From contig BPQB01000092.1 of the NCBI GenBank assembly GCA_019973155.2, forward strand, positions 1 through 64,000: DNA of 64,000 bases. Direction: 5' to 3'. Made by a program: the position numbers and the translations under genes. The notes beneath the pieces are model-generated. The model had not been told where the DNA came from. It saw nothing but the letters and a program-made list of their open reading frames with translations, and ran no database searches. Numbering within the stretch: position 1 is the stretch's first letter; each line of letters opens with the position of its first letter. This DNA is from Phanerochaete sordida. Taxonomy: Eukaryota; Basidiomycota; Agaricomycetes; Polyporales; Phanerochaetaceae. Below are positions 34,514 through 47,089 of this stretch, one piece after another.

Positions 34514-36748
34514 ATGTCGACGCCGTCGCTGGACGAGAAGAGCGAGTACGACGGCGCGCAGGCGGTCCTCACCATCCAGGACCTCCGCATCTACCATGAG
34601 AAGGCTGCGGGCCGCCTCGTCATCGACCCTGCGTAAGTGCGTGTGCCGCTATCCGCGGAACCTTTGCTGAACACAAGTCTGCAGGAAGGCGCGCGTCGAG
34701 TTCGGCGAGCACGTCGCACGGCGCCTCAAGATCTCGCTCGACGGGACGAAGGTGCTCTGGCCGCAGCCCTTTGACGACCCGCGCGATCCGCAGAACGTAA
34801 GCCCTACCCACACATATCCGTGCCGCAAACGCTGACTCTGTGCGCCCAGTGGAGCGACGCGCAGAAGAACGTGCAGCTCGCGCTCGTGACGCTCGCCGCC
34901 GTCTCGCCCGACTTCAACGTCGGCATTGGCATCGCGGGCCTGCGGGACATCGCGCAGACCTTTGGCGTGTCGACGGAGAAGATCACGAGCTTCACAACGT
35001 CGTGCGTCTCCGCTTCGCCCGCGCGGGCTGCGACTGCGCGCTGAGACTATGTGCTGATCGCCAAGCGCAGATGGGCGGTGTTCCTGCTCGGCTGGGGCGG
35101 GATCTTCGCCGTCGTGCTCATGCAGCGCTACGGGCGGCTGCCCGTGCTCTTCTGGTCGCAGCTCGCCGCGCTCGGGTTCCTCATCGGCTGCGCAGTCGCG
35201 CCGAACCTCGCGACGTTCGCGGCGATGCGCTTCCTCACGTCGTTCTTCTGCACCGTGCCGCAGGTCACCGGGCTCTATGTCGTCAGCGACATCTTCCCGT
35301 TCCACCTGCAGGCGCACAAGGTTTGCGTTTGCGTGCCCTGCACGCTCCACGAGACTGACTGCGTTCTCAGCTGAATATCTGGGTGATGGGCTTCATCATC
35401 TCGCCCTTCTTCCCTCCGTTCGCGCTCGGATACCTCGTGCCCAGAGCCGGGTGCGTTAACTCTACCCGTCTGCGGTCAGCGGCACACAATCTAACTCTGG
35501 TCGCAGCTGGCGGTGGGCGTACGGCGTCGGGATCATCTACAACGGCATCGTGGTGCTCCTGATCGCGCTCTTTGGGCGCGAGACGTAAGCCGCGCCGCCC
35601 GTGCCCGTCGCCCTGTGTCTCATTACGTCTCTCCGCAGCCTCTTCGACCGGCGCGACCCCGACGCGTACGAGCACGTCCCTGCGGACACGCTCGGGAGCC
35701 GCGTCAGGACTCTCGTCGGCGTGACCGGCGCGCGTCTCGCGCGCTTCCGCGCGGGCTGGCGCGAGCTCGTGCTCTGCCCGCTGCAGCTCATATGGCGGCC
35801 GCACCTCCTCAGCATCATGGTGTACGAGGTGCGCCTGGTCTTCTATATCTGCGGTCCGCCCACGCTGACGAGCGCGGCAGGGCCTCTTGTTCGGCTTCAG
35901 CATCGGCATGAACCTCACGAACTCGCTCTTCCTTGGCGAGCCGCGCCCGCTCGGGTACGGCTACAGCCAGGACGCGATCGCGACGATTTACATCACGCCC
36001 ATTGTGCGTCCTGCTCATTGTCTCTGCGCGCCGCGCTCTGATGCGTGCCCTAGGTCTCCGTGGTTCTCGGTCAGGTGCTCGGCCACTTCCTGAACGACTT
36101 CATCGTCACGCGCGCGATCCGGCGGAACGGCGGCGTGTACGAGGCGGAGTCGCGGCTCTGGTGTGTCTCTTCTGTGCTTTCGGATGAATAGGACGCTGAC
36201 GCGTCGCAGGACGTGCGTCGTCGCGCTCCCGATCTACGTCGTCGGCCTCGTCGTGTCGGGCGCGGCGTTCCAGGAGAAGCTCTCCGTCGCCGCGGTCGTG
36301 ATGGGCTGGGGCATCCGCGAGGTCGCGGTCATGATCAACACCGTCGCCGTCTGTGCGTGACCCTGTGCTGCTTCTCATTCCCAGCTGAAAGACTGACTGG
36401 GCGCGGTCTTGGCAGACGCGTACGCGAACGACTGCTTCCCGCGGTACCCGGGCGAGATCAGCGGGCTGCTGAACCTCTTCCGCACGCTCGGCGGCTTCGC
36501 GATGCCTTACTTCCAGACGACGTGGGCGCGCAAGAACGGTGCGCTGCAGGTGTTCGGCTGCGAGGCTGCGTATGTACTCCAGCTCGTTTCGTGACCTTCT
36601 TCTGACTGTGAGACTAGTATCGTCGCGGGCATGTTCTTCATGATTGTACCGGCGGTGTACTACCTAGGAAGACAGTTACGGGTGGGTGTTTTCCTTCCTT
36701 CTTGATGAGTAGCTAATGAACTTCGAACAGGCGAAGTATTCGATGTAG
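34514..36748 (+). CDS. MFS transporter, 12-helix type
   Basis: Membrane carrier of unknown substrate. The start is MSTPSLDEKSEYDG, followed by a hydrophilic N-terminal tail (RLKISLDGTKVLWPQPFDDP) and a short WSDAQKNVQLALV entry into helix 1. The first half reads SWAVFLLGWGGIFAVVLMQR, FWSQLAALGFLIGCAVAPNL and WRWAYGVGIIYNGIVV. The C-terminal half contains FGFSIGMNLTNSLFLGEP, VMGWGIREVAVMINTVAVYA, PGEISGLLNLFRTLGGFAMP and ends YYLGRQLRAKYSM. About ten exons and roughly 520 residues. A central loop is long and Arg-rich. Its stop lies 46 bp from the stop of the convergent methyltransferase gene. The pattern fits fungal multidrug/polyamine-like (DHA1-type) carriers better than sugar carriers. Confidence 0.83.
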
Positions 36749-36793
36749 TCTACAATCTATTCACTGTCTCTCCTCCTACAATCTGCATCCATT

Positions 36794-37921
36794 TCATAAC
36801 CTCGTCACACACCAAATGAGCTGATAAAACGTCACCCCGGGCTGGAGCACAACAAGGTCGTCACGGCTCTGCTCGACGACCTTCGCCTCAACCTTCACCG
36901 TGCCCTTCTCGAACACCTCCCCGTCCCACAGCGCCGCCCAGCTCTGCGCGTCGTGGCAGAACATGCGGTTCCCGAGGTAGCCCGGCGCGGGCGGTGGTGC
37001 TTCCGTGCGGAAACCCATGACCGGGCGCCCGACGTGCGTGCCGAAGAGCATCGCGCCGCGCACGGGCGCGAGCAGCGCGCCGAGCGTGCGCGCGACCGCC
37101 GCCTGGTTCGCCTCGCTGAAGAGGTGGAAGAAGTTCGACGCGTGCACCGCATGCACGCGCCCCGCGAGCGGCGCGAGCGTCGCCAGGCTCTTCAGCGCCG
37201 GCGCCTGCGTTGCGGGCGTCGAGGAGCAGATTGGATCATAGCCGGTGAAGGACGGCGCGAGCACGTCGCCGGCGAGGAACGTCACCGGGAATGTGCCGGG
37301 GTCGGTCTGGAAGAGCTTATGCCCGATGTCCCAGAACTCTGCGCGCGGTCAGCGTGGCACGGCGCGCTGGAGAGACGTGACTCGCCTGGGCGCAGGTCCG
37401 AGCCGATGATGTTGTGCGCCGGGAAGCCATCTGCGATTGCTTTGCGGATGTCTGTGCCGACTGCGGGGAATTAGGCCATTTGTGTCGGAAGGTGGTGTCA
37501 TGAGAACGTACAGCAGCAGCCTATGTCGAGCAAGAGCGCGTCTGGGTGCTGCTGCGGCAGTGACAGCAGCCTGTCGTAGCATGGCAGATTTGATATCTTG
37601 AGTCTGTACGTGACGTTAGCTTCATAGACTGTGGCCCGAGCGAGCGACCCACTTTACGAAATCAAAGCGTCGTATGCATGGATACGGGAAAACCTGCGGT
37701 CGCGGAACAGTACTGTCAGCATGACGTGTAGGCTGCAGATGTCTCCGTACCTCCGCCGCGTCGCTCTGGACACGCAGGATGTGCGCTCGCAGAGCACTCG
37801 CGTCAGGCAGACCCGTCGCGCCGAGGAGGAAGGCCTCCTCGTCGGGCGTCAGCGCAAGGTCGACGTCCTGTGCAGTCTCCGCGTGGCCCTGTATGACCTC
37901 TTCGACGTGGGGCTCGGCCAT
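36794..37921 (-). CDS. SAM-dependent methyltransferase of fungal secondary-metabolism type
   Basis: Cytosolic methyltransferase. The protein starts MAEPHVEEVIQGHAETAQDV and contains FPYPCIRRFDFVKLKISNLP. That is the lead-in of a fungal family often seen in terpenoid or polyketide clusters (AusD/Trt5-like, recalled rather than aligned). The SAM-binding motif I is LLLDIGCCFGTDIRKAIADG, rebuilt over an intron, then GFPAHNIIGSDLRPGEFWDI (motif II region with the acidic residue after the strand). HAVHASNFFHLFSEANQAAV and GTHVGRPVMGF follow, and the tail VTFYQLIWCVTRL fits the family's C-terminal strand. About 310 residues, five exons. Neighbouring genes (transporter, two GMC oxidases, reductase) make a role in a small-molecule pathway plausible but unproven. 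Confidence 0.78.
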
Positions 37922-40174
37922 GGTGGGCGGGTGCTGCAGCGTCTGCTCGCCCCCGGGCTTTTCGAGTCCGCCTTTTCGAGTGCCACGTTCGCCGCCGGGG
38001 CCCCGCGGCGGTACTTATCGGCGGGCGGCGCGGCCAGTGCGTCTGATCATGATGCAGGCTCGTGTTACGATGCGGTGTCGCGGGCAGATCGTACTCCCTT
38101 GCCCGCGTCTTGCGCCCGAGTGATGGGATGGCGCGCTCGCCACATACGCACGTTGCGCGCGGCCATGCTGCCTGCTGACAGGACTCGACAGATGAAGCTG
38201 TTGGGCAAACCTCAGCTCACTTCCCCGGAGGGGTGGGTTTACTGGATAACTCTCGCGCGCCATTTACAGCGAGGGTGCCGGGGTTTTGTGGGACCCCGAA
38301 CACCGCCTGCCGCCTGAGCAAGCAATGTCGCAGGCTGACACTGCATAAATGAACCACGATGTCCATCAAGCAAATTCTATTTTAGATTTTGCGTTGTGAA
38401 TATTATTTGACGGCTGAGCGGCGTTGTAAGATGAGCTAGCCCTTCCGTAGTTATTATGTGATAAAGTCATCGCCTGCCTCTGCCAGTGGTACTGCGGAAC
38501 ATGGCTTCAGGTTATAGCTCGCATGTCGTCCGTAGAGAGCCTTGTATAGGTTCTTTTGCAAGCTCGTTATATATTCCACGGCTCATAGCACGCCACATAT
38601 AAGCAGAGGCAACAGACACTGGGCTCATCGAAAAGCTTCGCCAATCGAACATGGCATAAGTATCAGAGGAACCTCATATCGGAAAAGACAGCCATGGCTA
38701 TGTTATTCATTCCTTATCCCTGCACGATGCGTAGCTCACTGCTCTCCTTGTTCTGGTCGCCGTGTCGTATCTATGTTCGCGCTGGGCAGTGTCCGAGGTC
38801 TCACTCAGCGTCTATGAGCTGGCAGGAACCCGGGTTGCCGAACGGTTTCTACCTCCCCACCGGGTTTTCTCATTGGAACTATCCGTGCTGGAGGCCGGCC
38901 AGAGGTGGGCGGCCTAGCGAGCACGCTGGCCAGCACATGACGACGAAAATCTATCAAGAAGATTTTGGACTATGTCAGAATGCGATGGATGAGCACCACT
39001 GCAGCAGAAATCGGGATGCTAGATTTGCGCTGGTGAGCCCGTGCCGCAGTCAAAAGATTGTATATCGTCGAATGTGCCTGGCATCGAGACCGAGGGGTGC
39101 CATGTGTTTGCGTCAAAGGACAAGATCTGGCATGGGAATGCATGGTGAAGCTGATTGGGTCCCTGAATAGTATCTGCATCCATGCAAGAGCAGCTGTCCG
39201 ACGCGGAACGAAGGTTCGTTCTGACGGGGTCACAGGGGTGTCCAAACAGATTATGTTCGGGAAATCAAGGAGGCTAGAACCCGTACATGGGTATGTATTC
39301 ACAGGACGATAACGAGATGAGCTGCGTAAGTACGATGTAACCATCTGCGCGGCAAGCCTTGGGCTAAGGGCAGACAGGTGGCCTGTACCAGTCAGGGTTG
39401 CGCTGATCGCCCAGGGTGGGCCTTGACGCCGCCACAATGGGCCCCAGGGGCATGGTGGCAACAAATCTTGATACCGTCATCACATCTGCCTGTTTTCGTC
39501 GCATTTTTCGCCTGCATCTCCGTGCGGGCTATGGCTGATGTCGCACGAGCACCGGACAGTGCGCTCGAATACCTCATACGTCAGAAATTCGCAAGAATCA
39601 GCGGGGCTCGGCTTAGCCTGGGAAGCTCCATGATCGCGCTTAACAGGCGCACCGCCCGGGCGTGCTAGGGGAGCGAGGGCGGCCGGGCAGTCCAGTTTAT
39701 CAGCAAGACAGAACATGGTGAGCGAGGACTTTGAATGAGCCGAGCGGCGGGCTGATGAGTATCAGAAACGTTCCCGCAATAGCAAACCTAGTCTCCCGGA
39801 GAAGGACGGCGCGGAGCAATGCAGAGCATGTGCTCCCCACGCTCCCATCTCGCACTTTCTCACCGCCCCGCGCACGTCAAACGCAGCGTCCTGCCACGCG
39901 CTGGCCAAATTGCCTGGGAACCAGTGTGCCATCGCAGCGAATTAGCGATAGCCGTGCGCATCGCCCGCGACGTGCACCCGTCCGCGAGGCGCTGCGCGGT
40001 GCGCCTGCCCGGGACATCAGCGGGATCAGCTGCAGAAGCGTCAGATGCCTCCGGTGAAAGTCGCATAAGACGCAGGCTGACGCCAATCCGCCAGCGCCGA
40101 CCTCAACCTTACTCCAGTCCTGTGCCACCAGGCAGGTCTGCATTGCCGGCCAGCCAGCGTCGTCGTCGTCCACA
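37922..40174. other. 2.25-kb stretch without a recognisable gene
   Basis: Between the methyltransferase start and the DUF6534 gene. AT-rich around 38340-38480 and 38540-38600; the remainder has many short frames without motifs. The right end is presumably the promoter of the DUF6534 gene. I see no transposon remnant. Confidence 0.45.
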
Positions 40175-41586
40175 ATGGCAACCATAACGGTGACCCTCCC
40201 AGCGGACATGGCTCCCATGTAAGTCGTGGTCGTACGATTCCTGCATGTTCCGCTCGCTGACACGCGTCCGCAGCGCCGGGCCATTGGTAAGCGCGATGGT
40301 TCCACACCGAGATGTAGGCTGATAACGAGCTCCTCAGCTTCTCGGATACCTCTTCAACTGGGGTCTGTACGGCGTGCTGTCCGTGCAAGTCTGTAAGTTG
40401 GCTGGCCGCGGTTCAAAGCGCGACTTGAGACTGATTCTGGCGAAATCCAGACCTGTACCACATTTCGTTCCCAAACGATGGGCGGATAGCAAAAGCTCTT
40501 GTATACAGCGTGTTTCTCATTGAGACAGCGCAGACGATACTAGTAACGCACGACGCGTTCAATGCGTATGCCAAGGGGTTCGGTAATCTCGTTGCGCTGG
40601 GGTCCGCGCAGATGGAATGGCTCGCTGTGCCAATATTCAGCGGCATCGGTCAGTGCCAGCCAGCCTCTGCCCGCGTTCTCGCCCTGACACGCAGGACAGT
40701 GAGCGCGACAGTGCAGATGTACTACGCGTACCGCGTGAGCCTGCTCTCGGGCTCGCGTGTGCTCGGGCTTGCGATTTGTGTGGTGCGTCCCGCCGTGACG
40801 GTAGCCGCCCGCGCTGGTGCTCACGCCCCGCTAGATTGCGCTCCTGCAGGGGGCGTCGGCGATCGCGCAGGGTGCGCAGGCATTCATCATCGGCAACTTT
40901 GCAGACCTCGCCACGAAAGCATTCGCGAGCTGTGCGGTGCGTCGCATCTCGTGCTGTCGCGACGGCGGTCCTGACGGTGCTTCGACGCAGATATGGCTCG
41001 CGGGTAGCGCGGCCTGCGACGTGATCATCGCAGCGTGCATGACGTTCCTGGTAAGTGCGGATGCGGCGTATTTGTGCTGGCAGATGCGCTGATGCGGGCC
41101 ACAGCTGCTCAAGAAGGACACGAAGATCCCTGCGACGCACGCGATCGTGACGAAGCTCGTGCGGCTCATCGTCGAGACGGGCATGCTCACCGGTGCGTCC
41201 GCACCACCCCCCTACACCTGCAGCCACTCATCGCCGACGCAGCACTGGCCGCGACGATCGACCTGATCCTGTTCCTCGCGTTCCCGCACAACTCGTACCA
41301 CGGCTGCGTCGCGCTGACGCTCGCGAAGCTGTACAGCAACTCGCTGCTCGTGCTCTTCAACAGCCGGATGCGCATCGTCGGCGGGCGCAACGCGAGCAGC
41401 GTCGGCTCGTCGTACAACAGCGTCGCGACGAAGAGCATCGTCCCGCAGAGCACGCTCCGCGCCGTGCAGTTCGCGAGCCGCTCCCAGGCCGAGGGCGTCC
41501 ACGACGCAAGCTGGGGCGGGACAGAGCAAGAGTCGATTCCGCTGGAGGACCAGGTGCGCAAGAACCCTGCCCCCGCCCCAGTCTGA
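40175..41586 (+). CDS. DUF6534-type membrane protein (copy 1)
   Basis: Seven-helix membrane protein of a basidiomycete family with unknown function. The protein starts MATITVTLPADMAP, then LLGYLFNWGLYGVLSVQVYL, LIETAQTILVTHDAFNAYAK, MEWLAVPIFSGI and TVQMYYAYRVSLLSGSR, and carries IWLAGSAACDVIIAACMTFL and KDTKIPATHAIVTKLVRLIV. The hallmark C-terminal block is ALTLAKLYSNSLLVLFNSRM, followed by a soluble tail rich in Ser and Gln (ending NPAPAPV). About eight exons and 330-340 residues. Intron positions match copy 2 at 47.1-48.5 kb (for example inside QV/Y and after SGI/V), showing common origin. Such proteins are often numerous in basidiomycetes; a receptor-like or transporter role is guesswork. 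Confidence 0.82.
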
Positions 41587-41843
41587 GCCGTCCCCGGCTG
41601 ACGCGCCCCGCGTAGTCGTACTCGCACAAGCCCACGATCTTCGCGTCCGAGGAGGTGTAGCACGCCACGACGTTACGACACGGATCCGCCTGCCAGTGCT
41701 GTCAAGCCTGTAGCTAGGATACCTTTTATTTATGTTTACGATGGACACGCTGTCGCTACGGTGTACGCTAGTGTATATGATACTAGGTATAATATCCAGC
41801 CTGTGGGAGTACGCCCACTCGGGTATGGTGGACCTAATCCCCG

Positions 41844-42118
41844 CAGAAGACAGCGAAGGCTGGTTTTCGCAACATACGGGCAGCTGATCCTTATGAGAAC
41901 TGAGCATGGGCGCAGAAGCGACAGATGTGCGATGTGGATGGGCTTCTGCGTGCGTGATAGACATAGGGATTGCCGGAAGCACAGAAGCAAACGGGCCTTC
42001 GCAACACAAAGATGAGCAGCTGATCCTGAAGAGAAGTGGACATGAGCGCAGAAGCGGCAACTGTACGATGCAGATGGGCTTCTTCACAGTTGATAGGCAC
42101 AGGGATTGTCGGACCCGT
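41844..42118. repeat. Degenerate tandem duplication, two units of about 137 bp
   Basis: Unit 1 (about 41844-41981) and unit 2 (about 41982-42118) share the order CAGAAG ... TTCGCAACA ... GCAGCTGATCCT ... GCGCAGAAGCG ... GATGGGCTTCT ... GATAG-CA-AGGGATTG. They differ by scattered substitutions and small gaps, with about three quarters of positions alike by eye. A third partial copy of the unit start (TAGAAGCAATCGATGG) follows at 42117. No protein is read in all units. Its source is unknown. Confidence 0.7.
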
Positions 42119-44444
42119 AGAAGCAATCGATGGAGCCAGGGTAGACGTCGTCCGCGGCAGAGGAGAAGCTTGGTATGCTTGCTGGCGATGCTTCGGCCGT
42201 CTGTATTGACCAGAGGAGCACGGCTGGCACAGTGCGACCACGTCCGTGCCTTCTCTTCATGCCCCGGTTCCGACGACCAAGTGAGCCAGCATCCACGATG
42301 ATTGTCCCCTCCGTGACACCGTGCTACCATCGGGTGACCCGATGGAGTGCCGTCCAGCTCGTGATTTCAACACCAGCGTGCCTGCCTTCGGAAGTGAGCA
42401 CCGTTGAACAGGGCCCCGCGGAGAAACTACTGACCGCGGTAGGCCCAGGATGCACGGCAGATGGAAGCACATGGACGAGCAGCCCGGGGGCCCGCGTTTC
42501 GTCGAAAGCCATCACCGGCGGGATCTCCGCATCAGAGGCTGCTGCGCACGGTGTGCGGCGGAGTAGCGGAGAGTCGGCCGCGCAGGACGTTTTTTTTTTC
42601 TGCTCTTGAGCGGGATTCGGCGGGCGCGGGTCAGGCGTTCCCTCTGGGGGAATGTCAATCACTCTGGTGGGATGTCAGTGCGTCCGCATTGCTCGATGAT
42701 TGCTGAGATTGGACGTACTGTACTCCGCGCGTCATTTGTAGCATCATGAAGACCGTGCGGCGCGTGCAGCTGCGGCGTCGTGGCATCAGAGACAGTGGGC
42801 GACGGTATGGAGTGATAGATGGGCGTGGCCCGCGAGTTTGGATGATCGCCTGGCCCCGTCGTCCGCGCTAATGTGCAAAGGGAGCGATGATGCTTGCAAC
42901 GCGAGGACGCGCTGAGCTGCGACAGATGGAGAAGACCCTGAGGAGACCTGAGCGACAAAGGCGATGTGCCTGGGCGGTTGCAGCGTCCCGACAGCGCAGA
43001 GTTCGGTGATGGACCGAGCGCGAGTCGGCGTGGGCGCGTGCTACGCGGCCTCGACTTTGCCAGTATTTGTGGACGAGGCAGAGCTTGATTGAAATTTTCC
43101 AGGCAGTGGGACTTTGACGAACAGGTGAAGGTAGCAGCAGCTGAGCGTGACGGGACAGACCGTAGACCGTAGCGAAAGCAAGACGTAGGAGAGAGCCGAA
43201 TCGCCTGCAGGGGCCACGGCGGCAGAGGCAACAAAGTACCTCTGGCTATGGGCAATGGCCTGCTCAGACAGGAAGCAGTACGCCGGCTTGATGGGCAGGT
43301 ACCCTTGGAGGTCCGGGGGATGGACCGCGCCGCTCAACGTACAGGAAAATCCAGAGTACACCGCGCTCATGGTATCGAGGCATTGCATGAATTCTCATGG
43401 TGCCGTCCACTGCAACCGACGCAGTTTCAGCCTCCCGCATAGCCGACGCGGCGGTCACATTGGTCAGCCAGGCAGCAGGGGCAGTCGTCTCCTGAAGAAA
43501 TTGTGCGTAAGCGAGCTGTCAATATAGAGACCGTGATAGCCCTTACACTTTCTGGCGCGTGTAAAGGCGCACAGCTTGACGAGTAGCGACGGCCATGCCG
43601 CACCTTGCGTCGCCCGAGTCCGAGTCGCGCCGCCGCTGGTCGTCGAGGCCGGTACCGTCCACCTCACGCCTGTGACGAGCAATCATAGCATCACAGCACC
43701 GTTGGGCACGTACGCAGCAAGCTGTAGAAGACGCGAGTTTCGCGTTACAAAAGCGGTCCCAGGACGAGAATTGTTTCTCATCATCTTCGGCGTCGGAATT
43801 CTTCTAACGCTCTACGGGGCGGTCAGCGGGCTTTTCGTACCGTTCTAAGTCCATCATAGATAGTCACCTTGAACTTTGAAGTACAAGCAAATATGGATCG
43901 CGACTTCTAGCGTTGTTTTATGCTTCTGAGGTGCGTTATATCCACAGGAGGTGGTGGTCGCAGGCCAAGTCGGGAAGCAGACGCCCCGACGTATTCCAAA
44001 AATGGAGCTAGTACGGTGATGGCGTGCTGGGCGTCTGGACATCCCGCCTCGCACGGAGATATGCCCAAGCTCACATCTCTGCTCTGACCTCCATCTGCTC
44101 CTCCGCTTTTGTCTCTGCTCTCCATCTGGCTCAGATTTTTCATTTATCTTCTCGCGGCCCTCGCTCGAGATCATGTGTCCGGTGCGGCCCGTCGCTCTCG
44201 AATCGGCCTTGGCAAATTGGTGTCTGGGTGCCGTCCAGCTGTGTCAGGGAGACGTCCAGAGTGTGTGTCACAACCGACCTGGTGCCTTGCGATCAAACGA
44301 TGGAATGGCGGCTGCTAAAGGTTACCTGCGCGCCCGGCGCGAGGCCTGCCGACTTTGACTCCTGCGAGCCGTGTGCCTCTCACGCACCGTCGGATCGCCC
44401 TCTGATCCTGATGATGGCGTGTCGCGTTGACCCGTTGCAGAAGA

Positions 44445-44450
44445 TATAAA
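44445..44450 (+). promoter_or_regulatory. TATA box of the AAO-like gene
   Basis: TATAAA, 80 nt before the ATG at 44530, in an otherwise mixed context. Spacing fits a regulated fungal core promoter. Confidence 0.55.
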
Positions 44451-44529
44451 GTGGCTATGATCCCTCTCCTATGCCATTGCAACCGACGCGTACGCTCGAC
44501 GCCTTCCTGTCCTTCCCCCAGTCCCCGAT

Positions 44530-46888
44530 ATGCGTTGCTTCAAAGCTGGGCACGCGCAGATAGCCCTCGCGGCCCTCGTTGCGACCGCGAACGTCGCAAG
44601 CGCTGCTCTCTACAATGATGCATCGCAGCTGCCAACTTTGAAGTATGACTTCATTGTCATTGGGGGTACGTCTCTAGCTATCGGGAACTGGCATGTTCGC
44701 TGAAGCATCATGGTCCTCGCACAGCTGGCGCGGCGGGGAACGTCATTGCTACGCGACTTACGGAGAACTCGAAGTTCTCCGTCCTTGTCATTGAGGCCGG
44801 CATCTCGTAAGTACTGTGTACGAGCAATCTGCCAGGTACTGACTTCTGTCTAGCGACCAAGGCGTCTTGGGCGTTGAGGTACCGTTCCTGGCGCCATCGA
44901 ACCTACCCAACTCCTCCGTTACGTGGAACTACAGTACGACGCCTCAGGCCGCGCTGAATGACCGCGTGCTTGCCTACTCACGAGGACGGGTCCTCGGGGG
45001 CAGTAGCTCCATCAGTACGGATCCCCCTACATTCCCCCGTTCATGACGCTGACTTTCGATGTCTAGACTTCCTGACCTACACTCGAGGCTCCAACGATGA
45101 GTACAACCGCTGGGCGACGCTGACTGGCGACCAGAACTGGTCTTGGAACAAACTGTCGCCGTACTACTTCAAGGTGAGTGAAGGCGCCCCCTTCCGTCTC
45201 TTTGCCTCGGCTCTGTTCGAGTCCGCTTCGACGAACGTGCTCTACAGGCGCGCCTCGGCTGCAATGGTGCTCGCCGTGGGCAAAAACCGCTGGAAGCAGT
45301 GGTCCGCCTTCATTTTGGCGGACAACGCGGCGTCTTTGCATAGATTCTGCAGTTCTATCTCCTGCTGGAGCTGTTTCATCCATTTCATGACCGGGTCTCA
45401 TTATTTGCCGGCAGAGTTCGCGTCTTGTGCCCCCTGTCGACGGCCACAGCACCGCTGGACTGGTCATCCCCGCAGACCATGGGAACGGGCCCATTCAAGT
45501 CAGTCTCCCTGGTATGCCGAGCGAACTCGATGGCCGCGTCGTTAGCACCAGCAAGGCCTCCGGCTCCCAGTTCCCGTTCAATGAAGACATCCAGTCCGGA
45601 AACTCCGTTGGTGTCGGTCAGTGCTATCTTGTGTTGCTAACGGTTCCATCTGACCGGAGGCCCTGCTCAGGTATCGCCCAGTCGACCATCGGTGGCGGTG
45701 TGCGCAGCAGCTCCTCCACTGCCTACCTTGAGCCCGTGCTGAACAGGCCCAACCTCGATGTTCTCATCGACAACACGGTCACGCGACTCGTCCAATCAGG
45801 CACAACTGGTCGTACTCCGATCTTCAAGCAGGTCGAATTCGCGCCCAGCGCCTCAGGTTAGTGAAACGTATCTCCTTCCCGCGAACATATTCTCACTGCG
45901 CCCGAAGCCACGCGCACGATTGTGACTGCGAACAATGAGGTTATCCTGTCCGCAGGTTCCATTGGCACGCCCCAGATCTTGATGCTCTCCGGCATCGGGA
46001 ACCCTAGCGACCTGACGGCCCTCGGTATCAAGTCCGTGGTGAACCTGCCCGACGTCGGCCAGCACCTGCAGGACCACCCCATCATGTCCAACTACTTCCT
46101 CGTGAACTCGACAAACACGTTCGACGACGTCCTGCGCGATCCGTCGATCCTGAACGCGGACCTTGCGCAGTGGCAGAACAACAACACTGGGCTCTTCGGC
46201 AACGCGCCCGCGAACGCAGTCGCCTTCCTCCGGATCCCGTCGAACGCATCCATTTTCACGACCGTTCAGGACCCGACCGCGGGCTCGGGCTCTGCGCACT
46301 TCGAGATGATCTGGGCGGACGGCTTCGCGGCGAACGTCATCGCGCAGCCGGCGACCGGGCACTACGTCACGATCAACACCGCCGTCGTCTCGCCCACGAG
46401 CACCGGGAGCGTACGCCTCGCGAGCGCGGACCCGTTCGCGTTCCCGCTCATCGACCCGGGCTTCTTCAGCACGGCGTTCGACCAGTTCGCGATGCTGTCC
46501 GCCGTGAAGGCCGCGCGCGCGTTCATGAGCGCGGACGCGTGGAAGGGCTTCGTCATCAGCCGCTTCGGGCCTGTCGGCGACGCGGAGAGCGACGACGACA
46601 TCATCGCCGCCGCGCGCGACGCGATCATCACCATCTGGCACCCCACCTCGACGGCGCGCATGTCGCCCAAGAACGCGTCGTGGGGCGTCGTCGACTCTCA
46701 GCTGCTCGTCAAGGGTGTTAGCGGGCTCCGCATCGTCGATGCTTCCGTGATTGTGAGTGGAACTCTCTGCTTTAGAGAGCATCTGCTGAACCGTCCGCGT
46801 ACAGCCTATCATCCCTTCTGCTCATACTGTTGCTCCTGTCTATATTCTCGCAGAACGTGCTGCAGATATCATCAAGGCCGCTTGGTAA
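44530..46888 (+). CDS. Secreted aryl-alcohol-oxidase-like GMC oxidoreductase
   Basis: Extracellular FAD enzyme that would oxidise aromatic or allylic alcohols to aldehydes and supply H2O2 to lignin-modifying peroxidases. A signal peptide is clear: MRCFKAGHAQIALAALVATA followed by NVASA before ALYNDASQLP. The FAD motif (DFIVIGG...AAGNVIATRL), VLVIEAGIS and the GMC signature GRVLGGSSSINFLTYTRGS follow. STIGGGVRSSSSTAYLEPVL, VILSAGSIGTPQILMLSGIG, and NVIAQPATGHYVTI follow the order of AAO. The two catalytic His positions are in TIWHPTSTARM and PSAHTVAPVY. The C-terminus is LAERAADIIKAAW. About 595 residues, eight to ten exons. One intron, 45174-45414, is 241 nt, much longer than its neighbours, and was accepted because it joins YYFK to SSRLVPPVDGHS exactly. 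Confidence 0.9.
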
Positions 46889-47089
46889 ACGGAACACTCT
46901 TTCTCCTCTCTTCTTGGATCCTTAAGTATTAAATCTCTGCCGTTCGTTTGGCTGTGCATAGTGTACCATCGCTATTGTAATACGGACTCGTGAGGAATGA
47001 GCAACTATTATAATACACAGTACAGTTCTCGGAGTAAACAGCTCTACAGATACATGCAGTCATAAGTACAGAGTCCAGGGGAGAATAAG

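Larger units (their letters stand above)
41587..44529. other. 2.9-kb gap with a tandem duplication
   Basis: The left part carries the 137-bp tandem repeat at 41844-42118. A run of ten or so T residues occurs near 42590. Several open frames of up to 200 codons exist but none has family motifs; the one at 43576-43848 (plus) ends in a short hydrophobic stretch and might be chance or a relic. The right end is the AAO-like gene promoter, with the TATA box listed below. Confidence 0.5.

Noticed and set aside
43576..43848. Short frame ending in a hydrophobic segment (LFLIIFGVGILLTLYGAV)
   Set aside because: Could suggest a TM relic, but no homologue is recalled and the N-terminal part is not protein-like.
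45853..46812. 319-codon minus-strand open frame
   Set aside because: Antisense to the AAO-like gene, whose sense frame carries the FAD and catalytic motifs.
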